From Puccinia triticina (Eukaryota; Basidiomycota; Pucciniomycetes; Pucciniales; Pucciniaceae), in the NCBI RefSeq assembly GCF_026914185.1, contig NC_070565.1, positions 2,852,001-2,916,000 on the forward strand: a stretch of 64,000 nt of DNA. Direction: 5' to 3'. This document shows, one piece after another, positions 10,999 through 22,666 of the stretch. Position numbers and translations under genes: made by a program. Below the pieces are notes generated by a model that was not told the DNA's origin, ran no database searches, and saw only the letters and a program-made list of their open reading frames with translations. Each line of letters opens with the position of its first letter. Position 1 is the first letter of the stretch.

Positions 10999-12071
10999 TG
11001 CCCTCAAGTCCATGGCTTGAATTCTTAATTGCTTCCAATTCAGCTTTCTTAGCTGCAGTTGAATAAAATTTCAATTGGTGCAATTACAAACATTCAAAAG
11101 AGCAAAATTTCAAATATCAGTTGCAATCAAATTTATCCCAAAGAAGATCACTCCTTACCCAACCTCAAGGGTATGACTTTTTGCTCATATGTTTCACCAT
11201 ATTATTTGAGATAGCTGTGTAACTGGTCGGTGTATTTTACAGTGTTTTCCATTTCTGGATCAAATAGATTTGACACATCAGATAAAGAGTTAGTTGCTAT
11301 TTACTTTGATGTAAGAAACATTGTCAACCAATGTTCAAATCACAAACCTTCATTGTCTCTGGCCTTTTCTGAATATTCAAGTATTGCTCTTACAATTATA
11401 TCAGTAAGACCTTGATTGAAATTTGAAAATACTACAACATTAAAGTCAAATTTTTAGTAGTTCAAAAAGTGACATGGTGTCAGCTATCAGTTTTAAACAA
11501 AGCCAGATATTAAAGCATTATTCTTGACCTTTATATCTAAATTCATCCTTTTTGAAATGATCTTCCAAGTCAGGTTCTATGTCATCAGGTCTCCCATACA
11601 CTGTTGATTTGTCAAAAGGTTTACTAGTATTTCCCTCAAGTCTTTGGCTTGAGTTCTTAATTGCTTCTAATTCAGCTTGCTTAGCTGAATTTTAATAAAA
11701 TTTCAATTGGCACAAACATTAAAAAGAGCAAAATTTCAAATATTAGTTGCAAACAAATTTCCCCCAAAGAAGATCACTCCTTACCCAACCTCAAGGGTAT
11801 GACTTTTTGCTCATATGTTTCACCATATTTTTTGAGATAGCTGTGTAACTGGTTGGTGTATTTTACAGTGTTTTCCATTTCTGGATCAAATAGATTTGAC
11901 ACATCAGATAAAGAGTTAGTTGCTATTTACTTTGATGTAAAGAACATTGTTCACCAATATTGAAATCACAAACCTTCATTGTCTCTGGCCTTTTCTGAAT
12001 ATTCAAGTATTGCTCTTACAATTATATCAGTAAGACCTTGATTGAAATTTGAAAATACTACAACATTAAAG
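10999..12071 (-). pseudogene. tandem decayed copies of the secreted protein's second exon
   Basis: Two units of about 640 bp (roughly 10999-11640 and 11640-12270) are near-identical at the DNA level. On the minus strand the stretch 11640-11440 reads KPFDKSTVYGRPDDIEPDLE and LCLKLIADTMSLFELLKI, the same as the C-terminus of the intact gene at 12072-12415 except for single changes and an in-frame stop. Further along, FEHWLTMFLTSK and IATNSLSDVSNLFDPEMENT parallel FELWQIMFVTSK and MAANSSSVKFNPSADGDT of the intact exon. All downstream copies carry stops. This is a tandem array of exon-2 paralogues in which only the 5'-most copy is open. Confidence 0.7.
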
Positions 12072-12663
12072 TCAAATTTTTAGTAGTTCAAAAAGTGACA
12101 TGGTGTCAGCTATCAGTTTTAAACAGAGTCTGATAGTAAAGCATGATTCTTGACCTTTATATCTAAATCCATCCTTCTTGAAATAATCTTCCAAGTCAGG
12201 TTCTATGTCATCAGATCTCCCATACACCATTGATTTGTCAAAAGGTTTCCTGGTGTCTCCATCAGCTGATGGATTGAATTTAACAGATGAAGAGTTAGCT
12301 GCCATGAACTTGGATGTAACAAACATTATTTGCCACAATTCAAAGCACATACTCTTTTCTGTTAGGCCCAACTTCTCATCTGGAAGTTTCCCATGTTCAC
12401 CAATAATTGCTTCTCCTACATCCAAAAACAAACAAGTATTATTATCAACATCAAAAACTAAAGAAACTTGGGAGAAAAAGGCTGGATAAACAATTAAAAT
12501 TACGTTGAACCGAGCTTTCTACGGCTTCTCTGGTTGGACTGACTTCAGCAACTCTAACTTTTTCCATTCTCTTGACAAGATGTGTGGAGCCCGAGACTGG
12601 AAGTGCTGAAGCATTATAGTAATGTAAGAGCTGAAGACTAACAAGGACTTTGGTTAACAACAT
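12072..12663 (-). CDS. candidate secreted protein, two exons, 167 aa
   Basis: The product has an N-terminal signal-peptide pattern: MLLTKVLVSLQLLHYYNASA, hydrophobic core, small residues before a probable cleavage, then LPVSGS. Exon 1 is 12663-12504 and exon 2 is 12415-12072. The intron has GTAATT and a GATGTAG acceptor and joins in phase (160 + 344 = 504 nt, 168 codons). Exon 2 reads GEHGKLPDEKLGLTEKS, FMAANSSSVKFNPSADGDT and DDIEPDLEDYFKKDGF, and ends LFELLKI. A Lys-Arg (LVKR) near residue 31 could be a Kex2-type site. No known domain. A TATA box lies about 108 bp upstream. Decayed tandem copies of exon 2 lie downstream. A small secreted protein in an expanding and decaying family suits an effector-like role, but that is inference. 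Confidence 0.6.
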
Positions 12664-12770
12664 GGCTAATGGTGGCTATGGATTGAAGATTGTATGTTTA
12701 AGTTTTGAGATACGAGCAGATGAATGGCTGATGAGGGTGATGGGAAGAAGAGGACCGTCAGAAAATACCG

Positions 12771-12779
12771 CTATTTATA
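12771..12779 (-). promoter_or_regulatory. TATA box of the secreted-protein gene
   Basis: On the minus strand the sequence is TATAAATAG, ending 108 bp before the ATG at 12663. Confidence 0.55.
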
Positions 12780-12799
12780 ATCTAAAAGTACTCTTCTTG

Positions 12800-14900
12800 G
12801 TCATAGCATGAGGTTACAGGTAGTGTCAGCGGGTTTGTCGTCATGTGCTCTTGATCTTTTGCAGAGGATATTGTGCGTGAACCGCCTGCGCCTAATTCTT
12901 CTCTTCAATGAAACCACATCAAACTTGTACCAATTTTTATCTATACCCTCAATCAAGATGAACCTCCACGTCATATGGCTCTCGCTTTTGCTCTAATCTT
13001 GTACGTAAATCAAATTCTTTCTGGAGGAAACTGGTTGTCTCCGGTAAGATTTTTCATCTGCTCCGGCCGGTGCTCTTGCTCAGCCATGTATGCGCAGTAT
13101 CACCTTTCTTTGACACATCGCTAACTTGGTTGGTACTTGGTATGTATTGGAATCGACCTAAGACATGTTGCTTTGAATTGAAGAAACTCGTTTTGATATC
13201 CGGGATGACTTCCTTTGCGGGGCTCTTTTGCCATTGGATGTTTTCCCCTTAATCAGTGTGCCACGTATGCATCTGCTCTCAATGACACAGCGCCTTGAGC
13301 TAATCAAGCTTGGTTGGTTGTAACTTGGTTTGACTCAAGGAACCCGGGTTCAGTACCGTTGCGCAAGCATCTTTTTGTTGGTTTTTCAAAGTACGTACTT
13401 CCCTGTGGTGAGTTTCTTCTCGGTGGATTGACCTTTCGATGGGCAGAGCGGGTCCATATATTCAATTCTGGACCGGGCCGAACAAAATCGTCAAGCAGGT
13501 CGTACATTCAAGAGTCTCGTCGAGATGAGTTGACGCGTGGTAGCTTTATCTCAGTGGCGGTGCTGAAAGATGTTTTCATCAAAGCAGATACACCTATACC
13601 ACCGGTGCACTACGCCGTCCCAAGAGCACTTCGCAAGACAACCCCAGGACGGCACAAAACATACTGCGCAGATCATTACAGGGGCAACCGCATGCTCATC
13701 CGAATATATACAACCAGGGTAAACAGCGGGACTGCCACGAGTACGTGACATTGGCCATGGCGTCGTACGACCCAATTGGGCGCACCTGTGACTGGGAGTC
13801 CTGGCGTCTCACCTCTGACGCTAAAGCTTAGCTAATTTCCTCCTCAGGGGAGCAAAGCAACCTCCAACGGAGGGACTTACGTGCTATGTCGACCCCGCGG
13901 ACTGAGAGCATTTCAACTTTTGATGGGCAGTTTTTCATAATCAACCTCTCACACTTGTCTCTGGAAACTTTTCCTTCTAGTTTTCATTTCTGGAACCACC
14001 TGAGCTGTCCTCATCTACTTACTTACTACTATCCTCATTTATCCCCAACCCTTCTCCTTTATTCTTCAATCTCCTTTGTAATATCAGTAGTTTTGGATTG
14101 TGTATGGTGCAAGATGTGTAATGCAGGATGAAGCACACCCAATAGTGTCATAACAATGCAAGTTGAGTGCCCCTCAGGCCCAAGGCCCCAAAAAAACTGA
14201 AAAATATGTGGCAAGATTCTCCATGATCTTCCACATCTTTTGTCTACCTGTTAACTAATCACCCAATGAGAAATAGTGCTGCTACAACAAGTTTGAAATT
14301 TCCATCATGAAATTCTCTCAGGCCGTGGGGTTAAGTCTCTCCTTTGGAGGGTCCCTGCGGGACAGTATCCCCCCTCCACATAGAGAGGGACTTATTTAAT
14401 TTAGTATGACACTTATTGGGGCGTCCCCAGTCACAACAGCAGCTCCACTACACACCTGTGACCCAGCAAGACTTCAGTGTCCCATCCGCGTCATCAGGAT
14501 GCCCTGCCAACAACTATAGACCTCTGTCATCAGACCGTCACCACAGACTGTGCCATTACTAACACCCAGAAGTAGTGTAGCCCCTTCCCTGGGGGCCCAG
14601 CCCTGGCTTTCACCCACAGGTTGGACTTCAACAGTGCTTTTTAAGCAGTGCCAGAGCTGGGGCTACAGGGTTTTTTGAGTTTTCAAGAAGTGTGATCCAT
14701 GCTAGCTTCTCTGTCTCAATCAAATCATATCATCTCCACCCCTGAGGGCCAGACCCCTTGGCTCCCCACCCAGACAGCTTTTGAAATTTTTCAAACTTAC
14801 TGTCCAGCAGAAACAAGTAAATTTGCTGCCACAATATGAACAATCAAGCCTCCACACCCAACCCACACCCTCCCCCATTCCCTGACTGCTCATATAGCAT
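12800..14900. other. no confident gene; one weak 144-codon frame
   Basis: A plus-strand frame at 13314-13748 (first codon TTG, not ATG) includes VAVLKDVFIKADTPIPPVHY and ends before a GT-rich junction near 13719. It could be an exon of a captured gene, but I recognise nothing. Around 14330-14390 an imperfect hairpin is formed by aagtctctcc and gagagggactt. The remainder is featureless. Confidence 0.25.
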
Positions 14901-16480
14901 GTTGCTATGTTTTCTTCACCCACAGCAGTTTCTCTGTGCCGTCTCATATGTGATTTCCCCAAGAGCCCCATCTGTGCAGCCCTCCTCCCCAATAAAATAC
15001 CACTTCATATAAAATTTACCTTGACAGTGTCCTTTGCTGTAAGTATAACTGTGCCCAACCCAAAAAAAAGCTATTGCTTGTTCCATCTGTCCAAACACCC
15101 TTCCCCCAAAAACTATCCGTAAATTTTGCCGCAAATCAATGTCTGGAGGCCAAGGCCAATGGAAGTGGTAGACCCAAGTATGGTCTGACAAGTTCTTTTG
15201 ATGCAATGAAATTTTGTTTCGTGCATTATGGATGTAGATTTCCCTTTGTGAGGCTTGAGCGTTGTGTACCAAAAGGCTGCCTCATGGGTGGGCCTAGATT
15301 CCAATTGATTACAAAGGAAGCCGTGTAGTTGTCTAGGTGGTGCAGTTTCCCCATCTGTTCAGAGATGGGGAAAGAAATAGTAACTTGATGGAAATTGAAA
15401 TGATACAGCTTTTTTTTCTTCTCCAGTGCTGCTATAAGTCTGCTCCACAATAAAATTTAGAGCTTGCAGGACCAGAGCACTTAATGTGTGTTGAAATTAA
15501 AGCCAGAGCAGCTAGCCTAAAGTCTGCCTTTTCTACTCTATTACACCTAAATTACTTTATAACTTTTTCATCTTAAGAATTATCCTTGTTTTGATTCAGA
15601 TTATGTTTCCTCATGAAATTTCAATCCTAGTTACAACTCACCAATTATCTATAACTCTACTCCTTCCTAGAGTTCTTGAGTTGTGGTGCGCATGCGCAGC
15701 AGTGACGTGTAAGCACTAACAGGTGCGCCAACCACTTGTACATATGTAATTACATAAGCAAACTGTGAAAAGTTTTGAAGTGGGGATCCCCCATGCATCA
15801 GAGGGACACACAGACATCAGAAAACCAGAAACACACCCCCAGACACCCTAGGATCACCAAACAAAAGTCCACTATACTCCCAGTACACCTTCCGTCACAG
15901 GCACCAAAGATATTGACAGTTAGTACCCTTTTTTGCTGAACCTTGAGTATATAAGAGGTACACCTCTCTGTCTCTTGACTGTTTTCTCTCCCTGTTTCTT
16001 TCTGCTTTTCTTCTGATCACAGGTCTTCATATATCTTGACCTTATATCCAACGGATCTCTCAGAAAATTCATCCTTCTTTTTCTGTGGTTTTTGTAAGAA
16101 ACAAACCACATAGGTTTCCCTTTGAAGAACCTTGACTATCCACAGAGAAGTCTAGAAAATTGTGGGTAATTAGAACTGTCTAATTCAGAGTCTTTCCATG
16201 TTTCCTTGGTGAGAAGAGGCTGTTGCACTCTCCAGAACAGCTTGGCAGCACTCCCTTAAGGAGGTAGCATTGCCAGTGGAAGTTAGTACCCACCAGATTA
16301 TCATTCAAACTCAGAATATTCTCTCTCTCTTACTATTTGTAATGTCTTTATCCCAAAAAATCCAAATAGTGCCCACCCATTTCCTTGTGTCCTGTTGTCA
16401 CCATGGAGACACAGGCTCACAATGTGGCACATTCATCTGGTCAGACCATTTTTATCAGGAACAGCTGATACTCAAAAAAG
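14901..16480. other. probable retroelement-promoter remnant, otherwise empty
   Basis: At 15946-15953 tatataag is followed by a pyrimidine-rich, CTCTCTGTCTC-type stretch, as in an LTR promoter. A tgtggtgcgcatgcgcagca segment at about 15682 could be an LTR start. No second LTR copy or TSD was found, so I do not call an element. Confidence 0.3.
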
Positions 16481-16489
16481 GGTGAGCAG

Positions 16490-16970
16490 TTAGTATTGGC
16501 TGAGACTAGGAAAAAGCTGATCCAAGCCTGATAAAAATCTGAGAATCAGCTGGACCAAGAATATTCCAAATATGAGAATCAGCTGAGCCACAAATTTTCC
16601 AAAGCTGAGCATTGGCTGATACAATACTAGTCCAAATTCTGAGTCTAAGCTGAGCCCAGACTGGTATAAAGTTGAGAATCAGCTGGTTCAGGACTGGTTC
16701 AAAGCTGACCATGAGCTGGACACCAAAGCTGAGCATGAGCTGGGTACCAACACGGAGCATGAGCTGGGAACCAAAGCTGAGAATGATCTGGGATCCAAAG
16801 ATGAGCATCATCTATCAGAAATGAGGATTGGTGGTGCCCAGAAAAAACTGAAGAGCTCCTGCAGAAATTCTGGAAGGTGAGTAGATGGGGGGTGAGATGT
16901 GGGTAGATTGTGGGTAGCTAGCTGGAGCTGGCATGATGTCAGTTGCACTGTGAAAAAAAAAAAAAAAAAA
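16490..16970 (-). repeat. CAGCTGAT-type subterminal array, end fragment of a foldback element
   Basis: Repeated ccaaagctgagcatgagctg-like units. It ends with gagctggcatgatgtcagtt and a poly-A, matching in decayed form the terminus of the element at 19258-21677. Confidence 0.6.
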
Positions 16971-17004
16971 CTCAAGAAACTGCTGCCATTAGGGGGTATC
17001 AAAT

Positions 17005-18430
17005 ATGAGAAATCCACAATTAGAAACCAGTCAATTAGCCAAAAATGAAATTTTTCACCAGTGGATCATAAAATGGGGTAGAAGAAGGACCGGAAACCCA
17101 TTTCTGCAACAATTGGATTCAGAGCCTTCCGCAAAAAGCACACCGGTGCAAAAATCCACGCGACCTCAGCTTGACTTCAAACAAAAGAAAAGCAATTCAA
17201 ATTCCTGAAGATTCTGATGACAAATCTAGTGCATCCAATAACGCCAATAAGGATCAAGATAGCCAATTAATGTCTCCCAATGATGACAGTGAAGATGTTG
17301 ATCTCTCATATCTTGGGATGGACAACGCCTCAAACAACAATAAATTCATTGAGATTGCCCTCAACAGCAAGCTTTTGATTTCTCCAGAAGGTCACATCAG
17401 ATGTTTCACCCACATCCTCAACCTTGCGGCAAACGAAGTCCTCAAAGTCATCAAGAATTTCTTGGCTGAAATTTGTGCAGTAATCTTACATATCCAACAG
17501 TCCAATCAAGTCTTCAGCAAATTTCAAGGTCTGTGCAAGGATAATGATGTAAAGCCATCAAAGCCAATCATCAACAATGCCACACGCTGGAATTCCACCT
17601 TTGAAATGCTTGATCTAGCTCTTGTTCAAAGACCCGCCATTGACAACCTTCTCTCTTCGTACCAAAAAAATAAGCAAGCTAGTCTAAAGGAAAAACAAAC
17701 GAAATCTAAATCTAAGATCAAGAAGGCAAGAATTGGCTCCAGCAAATCTCAAGTTATTGATGTAGTGCAAGATGCAAACAATAGGAAAACTTGTGAGATG
17801 GTCAGTAATCTTCATTTCCAATCTTCCAATGCACCTTGCTCAGTTGCTCATGTAAATTCATAAATTTTGCTCTACATATCAGGAGCCAATCAATGACAAC
17901 AATTGGGATCTATTTGAGTGGATTCATGTATTTTTGGAGAAGTTCCAACAGGCATCCATTGATACCCAAGGAGAATTCTACGCAACACTGACAATTGTGA
18001 TCCCATGGTACATTGCACTCACCGACCACTGCAAGGAAACTATCAAGAAGTTTACGAAATCCCGGCGCCCATCAAGATTGGTCATCAATTCCACCCCTCA
18101 CAACACTATAAGAAAGTTTCAAAGCCATCTGCGAACAACAAAATCTTGACCTACCTACAAATGCCCAATCCACCGTTTGAGAAAGATGTGATCACCTGGT
18201 GGAAGGAGAATCAGCATCTCCTGCCTACACTTTCCGCAATGGCAAAAGACTACCTCTCCATTCCGGCAAGTTCAGCTGCAAGTGAACGCGTGTTCTCTGA
18301 GTCAGGTAATCTAGTCACAGTAAGAAGAGTGTCTCTCTCTGGTGACTCAGTTGAAGCAAACATGTGTATGAGGTCTTGGCTACGCGGTAATCTGGTTGAT
18401 ATGGCTTTAAAATCTATCAAAGTTGACTAG
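17005..18430 (+). pseudogene. hAT transposase relic (C-terminal half)
   Basis: Plus-strand frames carry hAT features. GMDNASNNNKFIEIALNS corresponds to the catalytic-core region. CFTHILNLAANEVLKVI gives HILNL, and NNATRWNSTFEMLDLAL gives the TRWNST motif. After frame changes near 17860 and 18110, FEKDVITWWKENQHLLPTLS and YLSIPASSAASERVFSESGN give the C-terminal hAT dimerisation motif. There is no BED zinc finger and no ATG-started complete frame. Frame breaks near 17860 and between 18000 and 18150 make it non-functional, although one break may be an intron. It sits between two CAGCTGAT arrays. Confidence 0.8.
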
Positions 18431-18747
18431 TAGTTTCTGCTTGTACTTTTTTTTAAAATCTTTGTTTCCTTTTTTTCTCAAATAGCTACCCCATTGGGTG
18501 AAAATTATACATAAAGCATGAAAAATATATAAAATTCATTTTACTTGAATGGAAAAATGGACAAAAAAACTCTGAAGGGAAATGTGAATCAATCATCTGT
18601 TGTGAGAATCAACCAAAAACATCGCAAATGTGTTTTTAGTGTTTTTAGTGGATTTTGTTTGTTTTTTTGGTCAAATATCTCTGAATACTCAAATATTCAA
18701 CAAATAGGTATTCAAGGGTCCCAAAAAACATGTTGAATACCACCGTG

Positions 18748-19030
18748 CTATGCCCTGTGCTTACAAGATGGGGTGCTTTTTGTGTAACAAACACTCTCTT
18801 GTATCTTAGAAATGGCCCTCAAGACGTTGTGGAATCCATCCTTCACAACTAGATTGATGATGTGTGCGCAACAACAAACATTAAAAAACTTGCCATTCAA
18901 GGCTGGGGGAGAACTGCTGTGATCCTGAATTACTGAAAAGAGGCAATTGCCAGCGGTGTCATTCAAGGTGGTGTTGTCAACAGTAATAAAAGAAACTGTT
19001 GAAATTCCAGTGTCACCGGTCTCTCTTTCC
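18748..19030 (-). pseudogene. hAT transposase fragment (catalytic-core region)
   Basis: On the minus strand, FITVDNTTLNDTAGNCLF followed by CCCAHIINLVVKDGFHNVL is the D-plus-AHIINL section of an hAT transposase. It ends in a stop at 18748. It is opposite in direction to the relic just before it, so it is an independent insertion. Confidence 0.65.
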
Positions 19031-19689
19031 TCATCTTTCCCTTCCCTGTCACACTTTTCATCTCCCTGTCACTCCTTCACTCCCTCCAGATGCATATACA
19101 ATGTTCACCTTCTGTCCCACAATCCGGCCCCAATATTGTAATAGATTAAAGATCCCCAGCTTAGACAAGAAATAAACTCATCTGCTTCTGTGCGCATTTC
19201 CCTGAGGTCTCTACAGGATACAACCTCTTGTAGCGTGTGTGCTTTTCCGCCACGCAACACCAGGAAAAAAAAATGGTCACTTGATGACAAGTGACATTAT
19301 GCCAGCTCCAGCGGGCTACCCACCATCTACCCACCATCTACCCATCATCTACTCACCATCTAACCAGTTTAAGAATTTCCCAAGGAGATCCTCAGTTTTT
19401 GATGGGCACCACTGATCCCCATTTCTGGTCAGCTGATACTCAGCTTTAGCTCCCAGCTTATGCCAGCTTTGGTGCCCAGCTCATGCTCAGATTTGTTGCC
19501 CAGATCAGAACCAGTCCTGGCCCAGCTTATTTTCAGCTTTATTCCAGTCATGGCTCAGCTTAGACTCAGATTAGGACTATCATTGGCCCAGCCAGTGCTC
19601 AGCTTTGGACCAGTATTGGCTCAGCTGATTTTCAGCTTTGGATAAATCTCGGCCCAGCCAATGCTCAGATTCTGAGTCTGACCACTCCT

Positions 19690-20060
19690 GTAACAGCTTA
19701 TGCTCATCTGTGGACCAGCCTTGGCTCAGCTGATGCTCAGCTGTGGACCAACCTTGGCTAAGACAATGCTCAGCTGTGGACCAGCCTTGGCTCAGCTGAT
19801 GCTCAGCTGTGGACCAGCCTTGGCTCAGCTGATGCTCATCTGTGGACCAGCCTTGGCTCAGCTGATGCTCAGCTGTGGACCAGCCTTGGCTCAGCTGATG
19901 CTCAGCTGTGGACCAGCCTTGGCTCAGCTGATGCTCAGCTGTGGACCAGCCTTGGCTCAGCTGATGCTCAGCTGTGGACCAGCCTTGGCTCAGCTGATGC
20001 TCAGCTGTGGACCAGCCTTGGCTCAGCAGATGCTCAGCTGGGGAGCAGCCTTGGCCCAGG
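19690..20060. repeat. 33-bp tandem array (about 11 copies)
   Basis: The unit cagctgatgctcagctgtgg plus accagccttggct repeats almost perfectly. It gives an artificial open frame reading LAQLMLSCGPA over and over, which should not be taken as a gene. Confidence 0.9.
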
Positions 20061-20525
20061 TGATATTAATCTTTTGAATAGTCTCAAAAAATCTGATACT
20101 CAGCTTTGGAACAGCCTTGGCTCAGCCAATGCTCAGCTTTGTACCAGCATTGGCTCAGCCAATGCTCAGCTTTTGAAATATTTTGGCCCAGCTGGTGTTA
20201 ATCTTTGGAACAGTATTGTCCCAGCTGATCCTAAGCTCTGCACAAGCCTTTTCCAAGATGATGCTCAGCTTTGGACCATTGTTGGCTAAGCTGATGCTCA
20301 GATTTGGAATATTCTTGGTCCAGCTGACACTTGGATTTGTTTCAGGCTTGGAATATCCAATGCTCAGCTGTGGCCCAGGCTCAGCCAATGCTCAGCTTTG
20401 GCCCAGGCTCAGTCAATGCCTACTGCTCAGCTTATGATGAGCATCAGCTGTTCCTGGGAAAAAATTTGGATCAGCTGACTGTGCCACATTGAGTGCTCTG
20501 GTGCAGTCCTGCAAGTTCTACAAGT

Positions 20526-21567
20526 TAGAGATGGCCCCTGTGAACCCGGGTACCTGTTCGGATGCGGGTACCCGCACGCTTTTTTGCCAAAAGTTCGACA
20601 CCCGCACCCGCACCCGCACCGCCTGGGGCAGTCAGAGCGGGTACCTGCAGGTACCCGCGCGGGTACCGGCGGGTACCTGCCCCTCAAAATCGACCGGAAG
20701 GAATATTCCTTCCAGTCAAAGAGGTTGCAAAACCTCCTCGACTGGAAGGAATATTCCTTCCAGTCAAAGAGGTTGCAAAACCTCCTCGACTGGAAGGAAT
20801 ATTCCTTCCAGTCAAAGAGGTTGCAAAACCTCCTCGACTGGAAGGAATATTCCTTCCAGTCAAAGAGGTTGCAAAACCTCCTCGACTGGAAGGAATATTC
20901 TTTCCAGTCAAAGAGGTTGCAAAACCTCCTCGACTGGAAGGAATCCTTCCGCTCGAAGAGGTTTTGTAACCTCTTCAACTGGAGGGCCTTCGAAGAGGTT
21001 AAAAAACCTCTTCGACTGGAAAGGCCTTCCAGTCGAAGAGGTTCTGTAACCCCTTTGACCGGAAGGATTCCTTCCAGGTGAAGAGGTTTAGTCGAAGAGG
21101 TGAGGTTTAACCTCTTCGACTGGAAGGAATCCTTCCGGTCGAAGTGGTTTTGTAACCTCTTCAACCGGAAGGCCTTTCCAGTCGAAGAGGTTTTGTAACC
21201 TCTTCAACTGGAAGGCCTTCCTTCCAGTCGAAGAGGTTTTGTAACCTCTTCAACTGGAAGGCCTTCCTTCCAGTCGAAGAGGTTACAAAACCACTTCAAC
21301 CGGAAGGAATCCTTCCGGTCAAAGGGGTTACAGAACCTCTTCGACCGGAAGAAAGACTTCCCCAGTCCTTCCGGTCGTCGTGGCAGCTGCCACCTGCCCA
21401 AACAAGAGCGGGTACCCGCTAGAATACCCGGGTACCCGCTCGATTTCTCTCAGAAATCCAGCATCCGCACCCGAACACGCACACGCTGGCGGGTACCCGC
21501 CAACCATGGGCGGGTACCCGCCAGCGGATAGCAGGTACCCGCGACAGGTTTGTCGGGGCCATCTCTA
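20526..21567. mobile_element. hAT-type MITE with TAGAGATGG termini
   Basis: The inverted ends are tagagatggcccc at 20526-20538 and its exact complement ggggccatctcta at 21555-21567. The flanking 8-bp sites are ctacaagt (20518-20525) and ctataagt (21568-21575), which differ by one base. Subterminal cgggtacccgc arrays lie at both sides. The centre is a 48-bp palindromic tandem array. No coding capacity. Confidence 0.85.
20691..21400. repeat. 48-bp palindromic tandem repeat inside the MITE
   Basis: Five near-perfect units between 20691 and 20940 each contain the palindrome ggaaggaatattccttcc followed by agtcaaagaggttgcaaaac. More divergent and inverted units follow to 21400. Several frames stay open through it purely from periodicity. 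Confidence 0.88.
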
Positions 21568-21786
21568 CTATAAGTGCTGGTGGAGCAGACTTGGAGCAGC
21601 GCTGGAGTAGCTCTGGAGCAGAAACCAAAGCTGCATCATGTCACTTGCCATCAAGTAACTATTTTTCTTTCCTGGTGCAAGCTAGCAGCTTTTTAGCCCT
21701 CCCAGAGGGCTCCCTTGGCCCCTTTTTGGTGTCTCACTCAGAGCTTCTCTGAGCTTGTTGTTCCTCAGGACACTCTACCTCTCCTC

Positions 21787-22098
21787 TCAGCCTTGACCTC
21801 CGGTCATAGCTTCAACAGCAACCTTGTTCATGAGTTTCCATTTGAGGATAGTGGAAATCAACTGATTTGAAATAGCTAAGCCGGTGTGGGGAGAGGGGAT
21901 TTCTTTGAAAGAGATCAATTGCTTGTTGAGATTCCAGTTGTCTGAGATGTAGCGACAGGAGGCAACCATAAAAGAAGAATGGTTAGTGGAAGTCCAAAGA
22001 TCAGTAGTCAATGCTACTTGTTCCACTTTTTCGAACTTGGATAGGAGCTTGTCCTTCATTGATGCATACATCTTTATCAAATTGGTGGGTTGGCCCAA
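21787..22098 (-). pseudogene. hAT transposase fragment
   Basis: The minus-strand frame contains LLSKFEKVEQVALTTDLWTS, then TNHSSFMVASCRYISDNWNL and KEIPSPHTGLAI. This is the stretch just before and at the first catalytic Asp of hAT transposases (TTDLWTS). No other parts adjoin it. Confidence 0.75.
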
Positions 22099-22099
22099 A

Positions 22100-22260
22100 A
22101 AGAGAAAAGGCTGCCCAAAACCAACCCATCAATTTCCCAACTTGGGTTGGGTTGGGTTTGGGTCACTCAAATTTCCCACAAAACATTCCCAAACCTGCTC
22201 CGCAACCCGTCGGGTCTTGGGTCTGTCCAACCCATTTACACCCTGAAATCGGACTCCTGG
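22100..22260. repeat. GGGTTGGG-rich mobile fragment
   Basis: caacttgggttgggttgggt and its complement resemble the stretch at 2570-2700 (ccaagttgggtttgg ... gggcccaaacccaaccc). Both are likely ends of the same small element family. Confidence 0.4.
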
Positions 22261-22307
22261 GAATAACAATTGCTGAGCGCTGAAACAGCAAATAAACACT
22301 ATACTTG

Positions 22308-22666
22308 GGGTGTTCAAAGTTGACTTGCATAAAATCATAACACCATAAAATCATAAAATTCTAAGCTGAAAAAAATATGTTGCACCCAAGCACTCAAATT
22401 AGAGCAACATTTCTAGAATGATACATATGAAATCATCACTTCATGAAAGTTTTATGATTTTATGCATTTAAGGTGTTCAAAGTTGAAATCATAAAATTTT
22501 CATTACATCAAATCATAGAATCATAAAACTTTCAAATGATGATTTCATATGTACCATTTTAGAAATGTTGCTCTAATTTGAGTGTTTGGGTGTACATGTT
22601 TTTTTCATCTCAGAATTTTATGATTTTATGGTGTTATGATTTTATGCAAGTCAACTTTGAACACCC
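22308..22666. mobile_element. foldback element (359 bp palindrome)
   Basis: The left arm starts gggtgttcaaagttgacttg and continues cataaaatcataacaccata. The right arm is its reverse complement, ending gtcaactttgaacaccc. The arms are about 150 bp each and the whole can fold into one hairpin. A second copy of the terminus (ggtgttcaaagttgaaatca) lies inside the left arm and its complement lies just outside the right arm, suggesting nested insertion of related elements. Confidence 0.75.

Larger units (their letters stand above)
19258..21677. mobile_element. 2.4 kb non-autonomous DNA element with 45-bp inverted ends
   Basis: The left end begins caccaggaaaaaaaaatggt and continues cacttgatgacaagtgacat. 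The right end is its reverse complement with few changes (tcatgtcacttgccatcaag, then ttctttcctggtg). Next to each end are gcagaaacc/ccagctcc stretches and CAGCTGAT arrays. There is no coding capacity. A complete hAT-type MITE is nested inside (20526-21567). The TSD is not clear. The family recurs as fragments at 16490-16970 and 45904-47939. Confidence 0.7.

Noticed and set aside
19700..20077. 125-codon open frame with repeated AQLMLSCGPAL
   Set aside because: The frame exists because the 33-bp satellite has a length divisible by three; there is no gene-like sequence outside the array.
20691..20940. CRISPR-like regular repeats
   Set aside because: Units are directly adjacent without unique spacers, sit inside a transposon, and the context is a eukaryotic genome.
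20427..21164. Several overlapping long frames on both strands in the MITE
   Set aside because: They are produced by the 48-bp palindromic repeat (also divisible by three), which stays open in many frames.
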